Assembly (NCBI GenBank): GCA_021769025.1
Contig: JAETTS010000141.1
Coordinates: 1 to 6,573 of the forward strand
Length of the DNA stretch: 6,573 nt
Direction: 5' to 3'
From: Enterocloster bolteae
GTDB taxonomy: Bacteria > Bacillota_A > Clostridia > Lachnospirales > Lachnospiraceae
Position numbers and translations under genes: made by a program. The notes below the pieces were generated by a model. The model saw only the letters and a program-made list of their open reading frames with translations. It made no database searches and had not been told where the DNA came from. Below, piece by piece: positions 1 to 5,181 of this stretch (the first letter of the stretch is position 1; every line of letters begins with the position of its first letter).

Positions 1-192
1 TTCCTGGAAAATCCGGCGGAGGGCGAAGCTGCCTTCCAGCAGAGAGATAAGAGCCAGGCACATATTACGGCGAGCGTTGAGATTGGAACCTTCGGGATCA
101 GAGATATGGCAACTGGAGTTATGCTTACTGTCTGCCTGGAGGATGCTATGGAGATTATGAAGGAAGCTATTGATGCTTCCAAGAAGGAGTAG
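1..192 (+). CDS. C-terminal end of unrecognised phage protein (5' truncated by window)
   Basis: This open frame enters from the left edge and ends at TAG 190-192, leaving 63 residues. The fragment contains a stretch that reads like a beta-strand pair (around ITASVEIGTFGIRD) followed by a helix (LEDAMEIMKEAIDASKKE). I do not recognise a family. Only 3 nt separate its stop from the next start, and its last codons (AAGGAG, 184-189) serve as the ribosome site of the next gene, so the two are co-transcribed and probably translationally coupled. The true start and full length are outside the window. Confidence 0.7.
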   Translation, partial: FLENPAEGEAAFQQRDKSQAHITASVEIGTFGIRDMATGVMLTVCLEDAMEIMKEAIDASKKE

Positions 193-195
193 TTT

Positions 196-453
196 ATGGG
201 AGATGTATCACAATGTAGAAGTTGCGGTGAGAGGATCATGTTCATCCGTATGAAGTCCGGAAAGAGTATGCCGGTCAACCCTACATTCGTGAATTTCAAG
301 AAGAACCCTGGAGGCAAGGACAGAATTGTCCTTCCTTCTGGGGATGTAATAGCTTGTGATGCGAATGTGAGTGTTGACGAAGCCGATGGCTATGGCTATG
401 TATCGCACTTCGCCACCTGCCCTATGGCAGGAAAGCACAGAAACAAGAGGTGA
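196..453 (+). CDS. small zinc-ribbon-like phage protein
   Basis: This 85-residue protein has a CxxC knuckle at C7/C10 (CRSCG). Near its C-terminus is an H71-x3-C75 pair in the motif SHFATCP, so C7, C10, H71 and C75 are the likely zinc ligands. The pattern of CxxCG, then a hydrophobic strand, then GKSMPV, and a GYGYxSHFATCP tail is one I associate with hypothetical proteins common in phages of Firmicutes and other bacteria; no function is established that I know of. The start ATG 196 is supported by AAGGAG at 184-189 with a 6-nt spacer. The stop overlaps a GTG at 450, so it is in one transcription unit with its neighbours. A nucleic-acid-binding role is only inferred from the zinc ribbon. Confidence 0.75.
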   Translation: MGDVSQCRSCGERIMFIRMKSGKSMPVNPTFVNFKKNPGGKDRIVLPSGDVIACDANVSVDEADGYGYVSHFATCPMAGKHRNKR

Positions 454-458
454 AAAAT

Positions 459-635
459 GTGAGCGAATTTAACAGAGGAGCGGCTTATTGCAAAGATTGC
501 ATTATTGCAAATATTATAGGACTCCAGAATGAGGTTGGTCTTGATGAAAGCAATGAGCAGTATCAGATATTACAGAAGCTGCTGGTTCACATTGAGGAAA
601 CCTACGGCGGTTGTTGTAGAGACTTCAAGGGATAG
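459..635 (+). CDS. small cysteine-containing hypothetical protein
   Basis: I do not recognise this 58-residue protein. It has a CxxC near the N-terminus (YCKDC, residues 11-14) and a CC pair near the C-terminus (GGCCRDF, residues 52-53). A predicted amphipathic helix lies between them, a layout compatible with a small metal-binding protein. I prefer GTG 459 as start because AGAGG at 446-450 lies 8 nt upstream. The alternative GTG at 450, which overlaps the preceding stop, has no convincing ribosome site and would add three residues. It sits between another small cysteine protein and the late-type regulator. Confidence 0.55.
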   Translation: MSEFNRGAAYCKDCIIANIIGLQNEVGLDESNEQYQILQKLLVHIEETYGGCCRDFKG

Positions 636-697
636 GGCAAAAGGAAAAGACCATGCCGCCTATGCAGCACAGCCTTCGTTCTCTAATACGTTTGCAA

Positions 698-713
698 CTC
701 CTATTATAGGAGG
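698..713. promoter_or_regulatory. 15-bp perfect palindrome overlapping a Shine-Dalgarno sequence
   Basis: The arms CTCCTAT (698-704) and ATAGGAG (706-712) are perfect reverse complements around a single T. The right arm contains most of an AGGAGG ribosome site (708-713). As DNA it could be an operator; as RNA it could fold into a short hairpin masking the ribosome site. The only reading frame placed to use this site is a four-codon minicistron (ATG 725, stop 737-739), whose own AGG-AGG codons are the ribosome site for the regulator at 747. The function is inferred; only the symmetry is directly seen. Confidence 0.4.
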
Positions 714-746
714 TTATTAAGAGAATGTCAAGGAGGTAATGCACAG

Positions 747-1376
747 ATGGGAAGTAATGTGAAGAAATATGTGGTAACGGAGAGTGAACTGGCAATGATT
801 GCCGAGGTTGCCGCTGAAAAAGCAATCAGTACATACAAGAGGGAGCAGGAGGAGCAGATACAGCAGCAAGCCGAGAAATGCCGGTACAGTGCAAAGCTGC
901 TCATTATCCATTACAAGCGGCTGAAGCGGATGAAGGATACCTCAGTGTACGATGCAAATACCGTCACTGATGCCACGCTTGCGGAGATTTTTGATAATAT
1001 GCTCGGAAAAATCCGTATGAATGAGTTTGATCTCACAAGTACAAACCGGAACCGGATAATTACCGGGATGCTGATGAACCATGTCGATGTTCAGCTGGAG
1101 AATTACCAAAAGGAGTGCGAGAAGTCTAAGGAGCAGGATGTAGCCCGAAGATACCGCATAGTTGAAATGATGTATCTCCGGGAGGAGTCTCTGACAGCAG
1201 ATGAAGTTGCCGATGTGGAGAGCATTGATAAAAGCAATGTGTACCGCACTTTAGAGAGAGCGTATGATGACCTGGCAGTCCTGTTTTTTGGAGTTGATGG
1301 GGCTAAGATGGTAGAACTGAGAAAGCGTGAAATCAAGGCAAAAAGGGAGCGTTCAAAGAAAAACAGAGGCAAGTGA
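747..1376 (+). CDS. phage transcription regulator with sigma-70 region-4-like HTH (late-gene/ArpU-type)
   Basis: This 209-residue protein resembles the sigma-like or ArpU-type regulators that sit at the early/late boundary of Firmicutes phages. Residues about 134-185 form a sigma region-4-like helix-turn-helix: a helix ending MMYLREE, then LTADEVADVESIDKSNVYRTLERAYDDL read in pieces as helix, turn and recognition helix. Residues about 20-50 are predicted coiled coil rich in E, Q and K. The last about 18 residues are strongly basic (KRERSKKNRGK) and may contact DNA or RNA. The start ATG 747 follows AGGAGG at 731-736 with a 10-nt spacer. It is followed at once by a candidate promoter with repeated boxes (1385-1429), a plausible target. 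The HTH call is solid; assignment to ArpU rather than a related family is not certain. Confidence 0.7.
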   Translation: MGSNVKKYVVTESELAMIAEVAAEKAISTYKREQEEQIQQQAEKCRYSAKLLIIHYKRLKRMKDTSVYDANTVTDATLAEIFDNMLGKIRMNEFDLTSTNRNRIITGMLMNHVDVQLENYQKECEKSKEQDVARRYRIVEMMYLREESLTADEVADVESIDKSNVYRTLERAYDDLAVLFFGVDGAKMVELRKREIKAKRERSKKNRGK

Positions 1377-1384
1377 AGGCATCG

Positions 1385-1429
1385 TGCGAAAAAGTTGCAC
1401 TTTACCTGCGAATGGGAAAGTTGTAATAT
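1385..1429 (+). promoter_or_regulatory. candidate phage (late) promoter with repeated TGCGAA boxes
   Basis: TGCGAA occurs at 1385-1390 and again at 1407-1412, 22 bp apart, so on the same DNA face. Between them is TTGCAC (1395-1400), which forms an imperfect dyad with GTGCGAA at 1384-1390. TTTACC (1401-1406) and TAATAT (1424-1429) are separated by 17 bp, each matching 4 of 6 bases of the vegetative -35 and -10. Weak core elements with upstream repeats are typical of activator-dependent promoters. The position right behind the sigma-like regulator gene suggests that protein as activator, which is inference. Confidence 0.45.
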
Positions 1430-1505
1430 GATAAACAGCCAACAACCCATAATGTCACCACCGACACAGAGCCATGTAGTTTTTCTTCCCAAAAGTGCAT
1501 GAAAG

Positions 1506-1536
1506 AACGCCCAAGGATAACCTCCCTGGGCGTTTT
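1506..1536. terminator. hairpin with 8-bp perfect stem, possible bidirectional terminator
   Basis: AACGCCCA (1506-1513) pairs perfectly with TGGGCGTT (1527-1534). Inside, AGG (1514-1516) can also pair with CCT (1521-1523). On the plus strand the stem runs into four T (1533-1536). On the minus strand it is followed by a mixed T-rich stretch, so it could also end the nuclease transcript coming from the other side. Confidence 0.6.
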
Positions 1537-1564
1537 GCTGTGCGGTGTACCAATTAACGAGCAG

Positions 1565-1592
1565 GACTGTCTCATTGAGGACGGTCTTTTTT
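1565..1592 (+). terminator. intrinsic terminator
   Basis: A 7-bp stem (1565-1571 with 1580-1586, one T-G wobble) has an 8-nt loop and is followed by six T (1587-1592). The tract orientation makes it a plus-strand terminator. It lies behind the regulator and the candidate promoter at 1385-1429. The loop carries the stop codon of the convergent minus-strand nuclease (1572-1574), so the two units are packed end to end. Confidence 0.7.
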
Positions 1593-2308
1593 GCTGTCGG
1601 AAGAAATGTCCTCGCAAGCACTCAGTATTGCCGGACAGAGTTCATTGAATGACAGCTCCGGAGACCCCAAAGTCTCCAGTTTGGTGAGAGAGATTGTTTT
1701 CTGCTCACCGCACTTTTCATTAAGGACAGATGTTTTGATGACATAGAATTTCCAAAGGCTCATGTCGAAAATGTTCTGTTCTTTTGTAGTCGCTGTATAG
1801 ATAGCGAAAACGTATATGTCGGAATTGCGCTGGCGTTCTGCATCCGGACGGTAATCGCCGATTTCGTCTGGCACTTTTGCCGGTGCTATGCTGAAAGAAA
1901 TTCTAGGCGTAGTTCCAGGATGCGGTTCCCATGCCTGGACGTAGGCAGCCGATTTCACTTCTATGCGGCATGGCAGAAATTCAGTAGAGTTGGAAACTTC
2001 CAATTTTTCGGGGGGGTAAACGCTTGTTCGATATTTGGTCCTACGAGGTCGTAAGGCTCAAAGTTGGAACGGATGTCGGTGTTGGTGTAAATTCCCCCTA
2101 GTTCCAGGGCAGCTTTTACAACGAACTCCGCAAGCACCCCTCTGTTTGTGTTGCGGAGCATATCGGAATAAGCCCACTGCCAAAACTCGGCAATGTGGAA
2201 CGGCAGGACTTTACCGCCATCCACAAGATGCTCCAGCCCGGTCAGCTTCCTCTGATAGGAGCCGGAGTAGTTTGCGGTCCTTAAAGGACCAGGGTATGTA
2301 TTGTTCAT
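1572..2308 (-). pseudogene. PD-(D/E)XK restriction-type endonuclease, interrupted by a one-base frameshift
   Basis: Two overlapping minus-strand frames form one protein. The N-terminal part runs from ATG 2306-2308 to the C-run at 2010-2016, and the C-terminal part from there to TGA 1572-1574. A single missing C (seven instead of eight) separates them. The joined product is 245 residues. Its pattern E61 (NRGVLAEF), D87 (EPYDL) and E117-x-K119 (RIEVKS) fits the PD-(D/E)XK nuclease core. The segments IEVKSAAYVQAW and GEQKTISL resemble a family of uncharacterised restriction-like nucleases found in phages and bacterial islands. AGGAGG on the minus strand (2319-2324) lies 10 nt before the start, behind its own promoter. 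No methyltransferase is adjacent; the divergent neighbour is the ParB-domain operon. As read, the first frame continues to 1961 and would give a product without the catalytic E-x-K. Substrate specificity is unknown. The alternatives are a sequencing error in the homopolymer or a switchable tract. Confidence 0.7.
2010..2016 (-). other. homopolymer C7 (G7 on plus strand) at the frameshift
   Basis: Seven identical bases lie exactly where the two halves of the nuclease change frame. Read on the minus strand the codons are ACC CCC CCG, and one extra C would restore the frame as Thr-Pro-Pro-Glu. The stretch also matches the X XXY YYZ pattern of a -1 slippery site (C CCC CCG). A plain indel, an assembly error, a phase-variable tract and programmed slippage are all possible; the sequence alone cannot separate them. 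Confidence 0.6.
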
Positions 2309-2333
2309 TATTGTCTTTCCTCCTTTGGGAAGA

Positions 2334-2342
2334 ATTATAGCA
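2334..2342 (-). promoter_or_regulatory. extended -10 promoter of the nuclease gene
   Basis: Read on the minus strand, TGCTATAAT gives a perfect -10 hexamer (2339 to 2334) with a TGn extension. The -35 region is weak (TTTATC with a 17-bp spacer), as is usual for extended -10 promoters. Transcription would begin near 2327, just ahead of the AGGAGG at 2319-2324, giving a short leader. This supports independent expression of the nuclease against the direction of all its neighbours, like a phage cargo (moron) gene. Confidence 0.6.
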
Positions 2343-2364
2343 TAAAAGGAGAGTGCGATAAACC

Positions 2365-3012
2365 ATGAAAAGAATAGAAGTGTGTAAGATGCGTGTCGGT
2401 GATCTGAAACACAATTTTGGAAATCCCAGGAAGATTTCAAAGAAGAAAGCTGAGGAGCTTGAACGGTCGATGGATTTGTTCGGTGACTTCGGCGTTTTTG
2501 TTGTTGACGAACACAATAATGTGATTGCTGGAAACCAGAGGTCCATCATACTTGCGAGGCGTGATCCGGACATCGAAGTCGATGTTAAGAAACTGATAGG
2601 ATATTCGGAGGCAGAACTTCGCTCAATCAACATCATGGATAACACCCATGCCGGCGAATGGGATTTGGAACTGTTGGCTGACTGGACTGCGGACCTCAAC
2701 CTGGATTTGGGAATTGACCTCAACAATGAAAATCCGGAAGAACGGAAGATTGAGGACATGGAACTGATCCGGTACGAGAAGTACAACTATGTGATGATAG
2801 TCTGTAAGAGTGAGATTGACTATAACGATTTGATAAGGAAACTCGGTATCGAAGGCAGGAAGGTTGCTATCACCAAAAAGCGGAAGATAAAGGCAAGGGC
2901 AATCTGGTACGATCAGATGAAGGCACAGATAGTCGAGAAACCGCCGGAAGCAAACCAACCTTCCGAAGATGATGAAAAAGATGGTGAAAATGGAAAGGAG
3001 GAGCAGGAATGA
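2365..3012 (+). CDS. phage ParB/Srx-domain protein
   Basis: This 215-residue protein has an N-terminal ParB-like domain (about residues 1-100). It begins with a strand and GNPRK (19-23), then a helix with ELERSMDLFGDFG, a strand VFVVDEHNNVIAGNQR whose GNQR (56-59) corresponds to the GxxR phosphate-binding motif of ParB/sulfiredoxin proteins, and HAGEWD (95-100) as in phage-type members. The remainder (about 130-190) is a second small domain, ending in an acidic tail. ParB-fold proteins bind or hydrolyse nucleotides, and some act as nucleases or kinases. In phages they often sit beside DNA-modification genes, and this one leads an operon of sugar-modifying enzymes, overlapping the next gene by 4 nt. 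It is too short and differently built to be a chromosome-partitioning ParB. AAGGAG (2346-2351) lies 13 nt before the ATG, a rather long spacer. A plus-strand promoter overlapping the nuclease promoter is possible but unclear. Confidence 0.75.
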   Translation: MKRIEVCKMRVGDLKHNFGNPRKISKKKAEELERSMDLFGDFGVFVVDEHNNVIAGNQRSIILARRDPDIEVDVKKLIGYSEAELRSINIMDNTHAGEWDLELLADWTADLNLDLGIDLNNENPEERKIEDMELIRYEKYNYVMIVCKSEIDYNDLIRKLGIEGRKVAITKKRKIKARAIWYDQMKAQIVEKPPEANQPSEDDEKDGENGKEEQE

Positions 3013-3677
3013 GGTATTTGATAGTTGCGGCACATCCGGATGATGAAGTCCTGGGAGCCGGTGCGATGATGCACAAGGCAGCTGGAAACGGCGATGAAGT
3101 CTATGTCTGCCTGCTCAGTCATTGGAGTCCTACCAGGGATGATAACCTGGAGGACGGCATTGCATCCAGCCACGCCATCCTGGGAGTGAAGAAGTCCTAT
3201 GTCGGAGATTTCGGGTGCATGAGGTTCAAGGATGAAGACCATCATGCCATTGTCCGGTTCATCGAGGCGGCGATTAGAGACTGCCAGCCGGATGTTCTGA
3301 TTACTCACCACCCGGCGGATGTTCATGTGGATCATGGCATCACATCGGAGTGCTGCATGGAAGCATCGAAGCTCCCTATGAGGCAGATTGCGAATATCCA
3401 GCCAATCCGGAAGATTATGTATATGGAGGTTCCGTCCTCTACGGACTGGAATGTAAGTACGGCCAATGGAGTTTTTGTTCCGAATGTGTTTGTCGGCGTA
3501 AGCGAGGAAGATTTGGCTGAGAAGGTTAAGGCGGTAGGTGTCTATAAGGATGTCATCCGGAAAGCACCTCACCCACGTTCCAGGGAAGTCATCAATGCTA
3601 TGGCGGTGCTGAGAGGAAGCCAGTCTGGTTTGATGGCGGCGGAGTCCTTCCAGCTGGTGTTTGGATTGGGGGTGTAG
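3009..3677 (+). CDS. PIG-L (LmbE) family N-deacetylase
   Basis: This 222-residue protein is of full family length. It carries the zinc and catalytic motif HPDDEVLG at residues 9-16 and the second metal and catalytic motif H100-H-P-A-D-V-H-V-D-H109. Near the C-terminus is the family signature RG...AESF (about 202-214). PIG-L enzymes remove the acetyl group from N-acetylglucosamine-type sugars in GPI, mycothiol, bacillithiol and antibiotic pathways, acting as cytosolic zinc hydrolases. There is no signal peptide. All key residues appear intact, so it should be active. The start ATG overlaps the stop of the ParB-domain gene (ATGA), with AAGGAGGAG at about 2995-3003 as ribosome site. Adjacent WbqC and glycosyltransferase genes suggest that the substrate is an acetylamino sugar attached to a larger acceptor. 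The identity of that acceptor is inferred, not shown. Confidence 0.9.
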   Translation: MRYLIVAAHPDDEVLGAGAMMHKAAGNGDEVYVCLLSHWSPTRDDNLEDGIASSHAILGVKKSYVGDFGCMRFKDEDHHAIVRFIEAAIRDCQPDVLITHHPADVHVDHGITSECCMEASKLPMRQIANIQPIRKIMYMEVPSSTDWNVSTANGVFVPNVFVGVSEEDLAEKVKAVGVYKDVIRKAPHPRSREVINAMAVLRGSQSGLMAAESFQLVFGLGV

Positions 3678-3680
3678 GGC

Positions 3681-4385
3681 ATGATGGTTACAATTCATCA
3701 GCCATGCTATCTGCCATACCTGGGAGTGTTTCACAAGATATGGAAGGCTGATGCCTTCGTATTCCTGGATGATGCACAGTATAGCAACGGCTATGTGTTT
3801 GAATGGAACCGGATCAAGACACCGCAAGGCGAGTGCCGGCTGAAAGTTCCACTGCATAAGGAGTTCGGGCAGACACTTCGGGAGGTAGTTCCAAAGGACG
3901 GTCTCGGCTGGCAGCATAAGCATATAAAGACAGTAGAGATGAATTACAAGAAGGCTCCGTATTTCCCGGAGCTTTTTCCTGCTTATGAAGGAATTGTCAG
4001 TGAGTGCTATGATAATTTGGCACAGCTGAACATTGCACTGATGAATTTCTTCCTACTGTGGTTCGGATGGCATGATAAGAAAGTCTATTACGCATCGGAT
4101 TGGAAGCTGGAAAGCAGATCAGAAGCCAGGGTGATTGAGATATGCAAACGCCTTGGAGCCGATGCCTACCTGTCTGGGACCGGCGGAAGGAATTACCAGG
4201 AGGAAGAACACTTCAAGGAGGCTGGCATCAAGCTGGTGTACCAGGAATGGGAGCCGCTGGAGTACCGGCAGTTGTGGGGAGAGTTCCGACCGTATATGTC
4301 AATCCTGGACTACGCAATGAATGAAGGGCATGACATAGGCAGCCACTTCAGAAGGATGGAGGAGGTGATGGCAGATGGCAGATGA
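3681..4385 (+). CDS. WbqC-family protein
   Basis: This 234-residue protein is full-length for the WbqC-like family. It begins with the typical IHQPCYLPYLGVFHKI (5-20) and continues with the FLDDAQYSNG segment (28-37), a W-x2-H...Y-x-KAPYF region (87-104), and the glycine-rich SGTGGRNY motif (175-182). Members are known mostly from O-antigen and capsule clusters and from some phages. Their exact reaction is poorly defined, with sugar tailoring the usual suggestion. The gene begins 3 nt after the deacetylase stop and overlaps the glycosyltransferase by 11 nt, so all are coupled. Two adjacent ATG codons (3681 and 3684) could each be the start; GGGGGTG at 3668-3674 is the ribosome site. Pairing with PIG-L suggests it may act on the amino sugar freed by deacetylation, which is inference. 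Confidence 0.85.
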   Translation: MMVTIHQPCYLPYLGVFHKIWKADAFVFLDDAQYSNGYVFEWNRIKTPQGECRLKVPLHKEFGQTLREVVPKDGLGWQHKHIKTVEMNYKKAPYFPELFPAYEGIVSECYDNLAQLNIALMNFFLLWFGWHDKKVYYASDWKLESRSEARVIEICKRLGADAYLSGTGGRNYQEEEHFKEAGIKLVYQEWEPLEYRQLWGEFRPYMSILDYAMNEGHDIGSHFRRMEEVMADGR

Positions 4386-5094
4386 AGAACTGACATTAGG
4401 CATATACGTCCAAAGCTATCACCGTCACAATAAGATACTCACCCAGGATTTGCTGGAACGGTGTACCTATGTGGTGAGGGCGAGCGAAGCGGATTTGTAC
4501 CGCAAGGCAGGAGTGGAGAATGTATGGGCTGCTCCGGACGAGGAGGTCAACAATGCCATCCGGACGTACTGGTGGATAGTGGATCATGCACCGGAAGACA
4601 TCGTATTCATTGCAGACGATGATATTGAGGATGTGATGTACCGCATGGATGACACCACCCGGCTGAATAAGGATAAGGAGACCATCATGGCGGAGATTGA
4701 ACGCATCGCGCAGATGATGGTTGATCTGAATGTAGGATATGCCTGCATAGATGCTACCGGCATCCCTTATGGGTATGACGGTGAATTTGCATTTAAGGGA
4801 ACGTCCGGCTCTTTGAAATGGGTGTATAAGAAAGTGCTGAAGGCTCGCCCGGATGAAAACTGCAAGTACAATTATGACCTGGACCTGGTATTGCAGGAGT
4901 TGCTGCACAATCGCATCATTCTGAAGCCCCGGTACATCATCTGCAAAGATTACCAGGATGTCAATGCCGGTGGAGACAGCTCCAAACTACGGCAGGATCA
5001 GATAGACAGCATCGAGAACATGAAGCGGAAGTGGGGAAAGTATTTCAAGTACAATTACAAGAATAACAAGCCTCAGATAAATGTTCCCCGGTAA
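4375..5094 (+). CDS. GT-A fold glycosyltransferase, TET-associated (phage DNA-modification) type
   Basis: This 239-residue protein has a GT-A-like layout. The N-terminal strand is LGIYVQSYHR (8-17). It is followed by TYVVRASEADLYRKAG (31-46), then helix NNAIRTYWWIVDHAPED, strand IVFIADDDIEDV with the metal-binding DDD at 81-83, and a later D-x-D-L helix (YNYDLDLVLQ, 146-155). The arrangement of a short-range nucleotide-sugar domain with V-x-x-S-E-x-x-x-Y, then A-x-R, then DDD matches the TET-associated glycosyltransferases, which were predicted and later shown in phages to glycosylate hydroxymethylated bases. There is no membrane segment. GGAGGAGGTG (4358-4367), inside the end of WbqC, gives a 7-nt spacer to ATG 4375. 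No TET/JBP dioxygenase or nucleotide hydroxymethylase is present here. GT-A identity is firm; assignment to the DNA-modifying subtype is likely but should be tested. Confidence 0.7.
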   Translation: MADEELTLGIYVQSYHRHNKILTQDLLERCTYVVRASEADLYRKAGVENVWAAPDEEVNNAIRTYWWIVDHAPEDIVFIADDDIEDVMYRMDDTTRLNKDKETIMAEIERIAQMMVDLNVGYACIDATGIPYGYDGEFAFKGTSGSLKWVYKKVLKARPDENCKYNYDLDLVLQELLHNRIILKPRYIICKDYQDVNAGGDSSKLRQDQIDSIENMKRKWGKYFKYNYKNNKPQINVPR

Positions 5095-5162
5095 AATCAG
5101 TAATTCCAGCCAATTTCCATTTGACAACGGTGGTGCAGGTGCTACGATGCGGTTACGATAAA
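5093..5162 (+). promoter_or_regulatory. copy 1 of a repeated promoter/operator element
   Basis: TTGACA (5121-5126), a perfect -35, lies 16 bp before TACGAT (5143-5148), which is preceded by TGc as in extended -10 promoters. A second TACGAT follows 11 bp downstream (5154-5159). The same element recurs 935 bp on, with identical blocks and spacing: AAAATCAGTA (5093-5102), TTGACA, GCAGGTGCTACG (5135-5146) and TACGATAAA (5154-5162). It drives the gene at 5182. The tandem TACG repeats over the -10 region, one helical turn apart, suggest a bound regulator. Confidence 0.7.
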
Positions 5163-5181
5163 AAAATAGGAGGTTGGCGTT

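Noticed and set aside
653..709. An 18-codon frame after AAGGA
   Set aside because: It is very short, ends in the palindrome and has no coding signature; not called, although a leader peptide cannot be excluded.
1428..1502. A 24-codon frame beginning inside the -10 candidate
   Set aside because: It has no proper ribosome site and no recognisable composition; more likely untranslated RNA.
1103..1621. A 172-codon minus-strand frame
   Set aside because: It runs opposite the sigma-like regulator and through two terminators and shows no domain; shadow.
2035..2340. A plus-strand frame of 101 codons
   Set aside because: It overlaps the N-terminal half of the nuclease, which has a promoter, ribosome site and catalytic pattern; the plus-strand frame has none.
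2309..2440. An upstream extension of the nuclease start on the minus strand
   Set aside because: The added residues are encoded upstream of the promoter and overlap the ParB-domain gene; the AGGAGG at 2319-2324 points to ATG 2306-2308.
2913..3923. A 336-codon open frame on the minus strand
   Set aside because: It lies opposite the clear PIG-L and WbqC genes, has no ribosome site, and its protein (rich in H, R, I and L in irregular order) shows no family features; it is a codon-bias shadow.
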